From contig DEIO01000010.1 in the NCBI GenBank assembly GCA_002352545.1, positions 1 to 17,857 of the forward strand: a DNA stretch of 17,857 nt. The letters are read 5' to 3'. Below are positions 14,092-17,857 of the stretch, in pieces. Source of the DNA: Patescibacteria group bacterium UBA2772 (GTDB taxonomy: Bacteria; Patescibacteriota; Minisyncoccia; Moranbacterales; DUUL01). The notes below the pieces were generated by a model. The model saw only the letters and a list, made by a program, of their open reading frames with translations. It had not been told where the DNA came from and did no database searches. The position numbers were made by a program, and so were the translations under genes. The first letter of the stretch is position 1. The number at the start of each line of letters is the position of its first letter.

Positions 14092-14502
14092 ATGAGAAGA
14101 AGACAACTGGTTACATGGGATCCATTCCATGAACTAACTCAAGGTTGGGACAAGGATTTTCTTGAGGAAGGTTTTGTTCCTGCTGTCGACGTCTACCAAA
14201 AGAAAGAAGATGTCATTGTCGAAATGGATGTTCCTGGAATTGAGGCTGAAAAAGTAGAAGTCTCAGTTGAGAATAACGTCCTAACAGTTAGTGGTTCTCG
14301 TGAAGAGAAGAAAGAAGTCAATAAAGGCGATTATTATCGCAAAGAAGTACGAAGTGGTTCTTTTTGTCGAAGCGTTGAATTGCCAACCAAGGTAAAGGGA
14401 GAAGAGGCTGTAGCAGATTTTGCTGATGGAATTCTGAAGGTTACACTTCCGAAGGCTGAAGATGTGAAGCCACGAAAAATTGAGGTTAAGATTAAAAAGT
14501 AG
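14092..14502 (+). CDS. Small heat-shock protein (Hsp20/alpha-crystallin)
   Basis: The 136-residue protein starts MRRRQLVTWDPFHEL, a standard opening of bacterial class A small heat-shock proteins. The alpha-crystallin domain (about 28-122) shows VPAVDVYQKKEDVIVEMDVPGI, VSVENNVLTVSGSREE, FCRSVELP and the signature ADGILKVTLPK (111-121). The C-terminal IEV (130-132) is the I-x-I/V motif used in oligomer assembly. It is an ATP-independent holdase that keeps unfolding proteins soluble for DnaK/GrpE, encoded on both sides. A start at 14059 is open, but lies inside the leader hairpin and upstream of the Shine-Dalgarno, so 14092 is chosen. Confidence 0.93.
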   Translation: MRRRQLVTWDPFHELTQGWDKDFLEEGFVPAVDVYQKKEDVIVEMDVPGIEAEKVEVSVENNVLTVSGSREEKKEVNKGDYYRKEVRSGSFCRSVELPTKVKGEEAVADFADGILKVTLPKAEDVKPRKIEVKIKK

Positions 14503-14516
14503 TCTGAATTGAGTTT

Positions 14517-14550
14517 ATATCTCGGTGATGAAATTCGTCGCCGAGGATAT
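14517..14550 (+). promoter_or_regulatory. Stem-loop between hsp20 and dnaK
   Basis: CTCGGTGATG (14521-14530) pairs with CGTCGCCGAG (14536-14545), with two G-U pairs and an AAATT loop. ATAT ends extend the stem past one bulged G. No T-run follows, so it is more likely a partial terminator, processing site or mRNA-stabilising structure than a full terminator. Confidence 0.55.
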
Positions 14551-14627
14551 GGATTTAATAAAAATGAATTACACTAAAAGTGATTCTTAGATCCAATTAT
14601 TTAATAAGCTAAATATAAATTAATATT

Positions 14628-16568
14628 ATGGGAAAAATCCTAGGAATCGATTTGGGAACAACTAATTCTGCAATGGCTGTTGTGGAAGGTGGGGCTCCTG
14701 AAATCGTTGAAAACAAAGAAGGAAACAGAACAACTCCTTCAATGGTCGCTGTGAATAAGAGTGGCGAAAGATTGGCAGGTTTGTTGGCTAAAAGACAAGC
14801 TGTGACAAATCCTGAAAATACAATTTATTCAGCAAAAAGACTAATCGGTAGAAAGTTTTCTGATAAAGAAGTAACTGAAACTGCAAAAAAGCTTCCTTTC
14901 AAAATTGTTAGTGGGAAGAATGAAGCTGTGAACATTTCAATGAACGGAAAAGATTATCGACCAGCTGAAATTTCTGCAATGATTTTGCAAAAGCTCAAAG
15001 CTGATGCTGAAGAAAAGCTTGGAGAGAAAATTGAAGAAGCTGTAATCACAGTGCCTGCATATTTTGATGACGCTCAAAGAAAAGCAACAAAAGATGCTGG
15101 AGAAATTGCTGGACTTAAGGTTAAGAGAATTATCAACGAACCAACAGCTGCAGCACTTGCATATGGTTTCAACAAAAAGAAAGATGAGAAGATTGCAGTG
15201 TATGACCTTGGTGGAGGAACTTTCGATATCTCAATCTTGGAAGTTGCAGAAGACACCGTTGAAGTGAAAGCTACAAATGGTGATACATATCTTGGTGGAG
15301 ATGATTTTGATGAAAAGATTATTGCTTGGATTCTGGATGAGTTCAAAAAAGAAGAAGGAATCGATCTTTCAAAAGATCCTCTTGCACTTCAAAGAATCAA
15401 AGAGTCTGCAGAAAAAGCAAAAATTGAACTTTCAACAGCTCAAGAAACTGAAATCAACCAACCATTTATTACTTCTGGAGAAGAAGGTCCAAAACATCTT
15501 GTGATAAAAATTTCAAGATCAAAACTGGAAGAATTGGTTGGAGACTTGGTTGATAAGACTTTGATTCCAGTGAAGAAGGCGCTAGAAGATGCAGGATTTA
15601 AAGCTTCTGATATCAATGAGATTGTGATGGTTGGAGGAATGACAAGAATGCCATTGGTGCTTAAGAAAGTGGAAAAGTTCTTTGGAAAGAAGCCATCAAC
15701 AAGTGTGAACCCTGATGAAGTTGTAGCAATGGGTGCTGCAATTCAAGGTGGAGTTTTGAAAGGTGATGTAAAAGATGTTCTCCTTTTGGATGTAACACCA
15801 CTTACACTTGGAATTGAAACAATGGGAGGAGTTTTGACACCGCTTATTGAAAGGAATACAACAATTCCAACAACTAAATCGCAAATTTTCTCAACTGCTG
15901 CTGACAATCAACCTGGTGTTGAAATTCATGTTTTGCAAGGTGAAAGAAAAATGGCAACTGATAACAAACCACTTGGAAGATTTATGCTAGATGGAATTCC
16001 ACCAGCACTAAGAGGAGTTCCTCAAGTTGAAGTTTCTTTTGATATTGATGCAAATGGAATCTTGAATGTAAAAGCAATTGATAAAGCAACTAACAAGGAA
16101 CAATCAATTCGAATTGAAGCGTCTAGCGGAATGAGTGAAGAGGAAATCGAGAAAATGAAGAAAGATGCTGAACTTCATGCTGAAGAAGACAAGAAAAAAG
16201 CAGAAGAGATTGAAATAAAAAACACTGCTGAAGCACTTATTCATTCAACTGAAAAAGCTTTCAAAGATGCTGGAGACAAAATTTCTGATGACAAGAAGAA
16301 ACCAGTTGAAGAAAAGCTTGAAGCTTTGAAAAAAGTCATGGAAGGTGAAAACTTAGACGCTATCAAAAAGGCTTCTGAAGAACTTTCAACTGAAGCTCAA
16401 AAGATTGGTGAAGAAATGTACAAAGCAGCTCAGGAGGCGCAAGCAGGAGCCGCTGGAACGACGCCAGAAGGAGCAAAGGGAGAAGAAGAAGGAAAAGTGA
16501 AAGAAGCTGAGGTTGAAGAAAAAGAAAAGAAAGACGACAAGAAAGAAAAAGAAGAAGAAAAGAAATAA
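14628..16568 (+). CDS. dnaK: Chaperone protein DnaK (Hsp70)
   Basis: This 646-residue protein is a complete Hsp70. The ATPase domain has GIDLGTTNS (6-14), VPAYFDDAQRKATKDAG, NEPTAAALAYG, DLGGGTFDIS and VGGMTRMP. The linker VLLLDVTPLTLGIET leads into the substrate-binding domain with GERKMATDNKPLGRF and FDIDANGILNV. The helical lid follows. It refolds proteins in an ATP cycle driven by DnaJ and by GrpE, here the Nudix fusion; no dnaJ is visible in the window. The C-terminal tail (about the last 35 residues) is an alternating Lys/Glu stretch rather than the usual short acidic end. The start has no Shine-Dalgarno. It is 125 bases after hsp20, with a stem-loop between. Confidence 0.98.
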   Translation: MGKILGIDLGTTNSAMAVVEGGAPEIVENKEGNRTTPSMVAVNKSGERLAGLLAKRQAVTNPENTIYSAKRLIGRKFSDKEVTETAKKLPFKIVSGKNEAVNISMNGKDYRPAEISAMILQKLKADAEEKLGEKIEEAVITVPAYFDDAQRKATKDAGEIAGLKVKRIINEPTAAALAYGFNKKKDEKIAVYDLGGGTFDISILEVAEDTVEVKATNGDTYLGGDDFDEKIIAWILDEFKKEEGIDLSKDPLALQRIKESAEKAKIELSTAQETEINQPFITSGEEGPKHLVIKISRSKLEELVGDLVDKTLIPVKKALEDAGFKASDINEIVMVGGMTRMPLVLKKVEKFFGKKPSTSVNPDEVVAMGAAIQGGVLKGDVKDVLLLDVTPLTLGIETMGGVLTPLIERNTTIPTTKSQIFSTAADNQPGVEIHVLQGERKMATDNKPLGRFMLDGIPPALRGVPQVEVSFDIDANGILNVKAIDKATNKEQSIRIEASSGMSEEEIEKMKKDAELHAEEDKKKAEEIEIKNTAEALIHSTEKAFKDAGDKISDDKKKPVEEKLEALKKVMEGENLDAIKKASEELSTEAQKIGEEMYKAAQEAQAGAAGTTPEGAKGEEEGKVKEAEVEEKEKKDDKKEKEEEKK

Positions 16569-16572
16569 TTTC

Positions 16573-16617
16573 TCTTTAGATAGACGAGGGTAATATTGCC
16601 CTCGTTTCTTCTAAAGA
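16573..16617 (+). terminator. Strong two-part hairpin after dnaK
   Basis: Outer arms TCTTTAGA (16573-16580) and TCTAAAGA (16610-16617) enclose inner arms ACGAGGG and CCCTCGT (16584-16590, 16599-16605). The inner loop TAATATTG can pair further. It begins five bases after the dnaK stop and probably marks the 3' end of the heat-shock transcript, though it lacks a good T-run. Confidence 0.65.
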
Positions 16618-16622
16618 TAAAC

Positions 16623-16656
16623 GAATTCAACTGGCCTTATGTTTTTTGTTGAATTC
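16623..16656. repeat. Inverted repeat GAATTCAAC ... GTTGAATTC
   Basis: Nine-base perfect arms (16623-16631, 16648-16656) surround a 16-base loop ending in six T. It directly abuts the longer hairpin at 16657, and the two may compete through the shared GAATTC/AATTC bases. It could be part of the same structured element or a second terminator. Confidence 0.5.
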
Positions 16657-16726
16657 AATTCTATTATCATATTTCTTGTTTTTCGGTGGGTTACCATCTG
16701 GGGCTCCGAAATGTAATAATAGAATT
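16657..16726. other. 70-base structured intergenic element
   Basis: Bases 16657-16675 pair with 16708-16726 through 19 positions with one mismatch and one T/G pair. The 32-base loop is much richer in G and C than its surroundings and contains GGTGGGTTACC and CTGGGGCTCC. TTTCGG/CCGAAA (16681-16686, 16706-16711) offers an alternative inner stem. It sits between dnaK and the hydrolase gene and has no terminator T-run. It may be a structured RNA leader or a small palindromic repeat element. I recognise no known riboswitch. Confidence 0.5.
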
Positions 16727-16782
16727 AAATATTCTTGAAGGAATGTTTTAAATAACTCAATAATAATGATACTTAAAAAACA

Positions 16783-17533
<751 letters not shown>

Positions 17534-17535
<2 letters not shown>

Positions 17536-17554
17536 AATAATAAGTAATTATTTT
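17534..17554 (+). terminator. Weak hairpin after the hydrolase gene
   Basis: AAAATAAT (17534-17541) and ATTATTTT (17547-17554) pair around AAGTA, partly overlapping the hydrolase stop codon. The stem is only A/T pairs, so termination would be inefficient. Confidence 0.35.
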
Positions 17555-17580
17555 GACAACTCACAAGAAAGCATTAAATA
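17553..17580 (+). promoter_or_regulatory. Candidate promoter of the DUF3467 gene
   Basis: A perfect TTGACA (17553-17558) is followed 16 bases later by TAAATA (17575-17580). The transcript would start about 18 bases before the ATG at 17605. The -10 box is poor. Confidence 0.5.
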
Positions 17581-17604
17581 ATTTAGAAAAATTAAATCAA
17601 AAAC

Positions 17605-17857
17605 ATGAATAATCAAAACCAACAACCAGCACAAGGACAACAACAGATCCAAATCAAAGCCAATGATGATGATTTGAAAGGGAAATATGCAAACACAGTG
17701 CAGATGATGCACACCAAAGAGGAATTTGTATTAGACTTTCTAAATATCTTTCCACCAACAGGCACACTGAATTCTCGCGTGATTGTTTCTCCTTCACATT
17801 TCAAAAGAATGATTGTAGCAATGGAGAGCAATTTAAAGAAGGGTCTTGCCCAGTTTA
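17605..17857 (+). CDS. DUF3467 family protein, cut by the window edge
   Basis: The first 84 residues are present and the frame runs off the right end. A Gln/Asn-rich start (residues 2-15) precedes the conserved part, with DDDLKGKYANTVQMMHTKEEF (21-41), LDFLNIFPP (43-51) and SRVIVSPSHFKRMI (57-70). These are the hallmarks of DUF3467, a small widespread bacterial family of unknown function. Most members are around 100 residues, so little is likely missing. The ATG is chosen because the conserved region follows soon after and it fits the upstream promoter. There is no Shine-Dalgarno. Confidence 0.85.
   Translation, partial: MNNQNQQPAQGQQQIQIKANDDDLKGKYANTVQMMHTKEEFVLDFLNIFPPTGTLNSRVIVSPSHFKRMIVAMESNLKKGLAQF

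Overview
This AT-rich 17.9 kb window looks like part of a Patescibacteria (CPR) chromosome, probably a Parcubacteria-like lineage. The evidence is the small set of tightly packed genes, the scarcity of Shine-Dalgarno sequences, the signal-anchored PEGA/beta-propeller protein, a short HrcA, and long Lys/Glu-rich tails on several proteins. All sixteen complete genes read in the standard code and end in TAA or TAG. The lineage is inferred from protein style; no marker gene for placement is present. There are no tRNA or rRNA genes, CRISPR arrays or transposases.

Layout. (1) 1-1919: a terminator-like palindrome, a small intergenic segment, a bidirectional terminator, then a minus-strand membrane-anchored PEGA/beta-propeller protein with a clear promoter at 2013-2041. 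(2) 2214-8872, plus strand: an apparent operon encoding a small acidic membrane protein, a membrane-anchored protein with two thioredoxin folds, the gamma and delta subunits of a 2-oxoacid (probably pyruvate):ferredoxin oxidoreductase, a SerB-like HAD phosphatase, the alpha and beta subunits of the oxidoreductase, and RmuC. A long perfect inverted repeat at 8891-8938 closes it. (3) 8993-11689, minus strand: a large PP2C-like/transmembrane/beta-propeller protein. (4) 11882-12046, minus strand: a 54-residue membrane protein with a strong Shine-Dalgarno, divergent from hrcA. (5) 12121-16568, plus strand: the heat-shock cluster. A TTGACA/TACAAT promoter overlaps a CIRCE operator, followed by hrcA, a Nudix-GrpE fusion gene, hsp20 and dnaK. 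(6) 16569-17857: two large intergenic hairpins, an alpha/beta hydrolase with an (AAT)10 tract beside its catalytic histidine and a possible frameshift at its start, and the beginning of a DUF3467 gene.

How the genes work together. The por genes encode a complete four-subunit enzyme making acetyl-CoA and reduced ferredoxin, with a phosphatase gene lodged between delta and alpha. The heat-shock genes form an HrcA/CIRCE-controlled DnaK system in which the exchange factor GrpE is fused to an apparently intact Nudix hydrolase; dnaJ is not in the window. The two minus-strand surface-type propeller proteins share promoter architecture down to the bases after the -10 box.

The strongest unusual signals are the Nudix-GrpE fusion, the PP2C-like membrane protein that lacks the usual metal-binding residues, the 54-residue divergent membrane protein, the structured element at 16657-16726, and the poly-Asn microsatellite in the hydrolase. 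No complete, obviously new multi-gene system was recognised.
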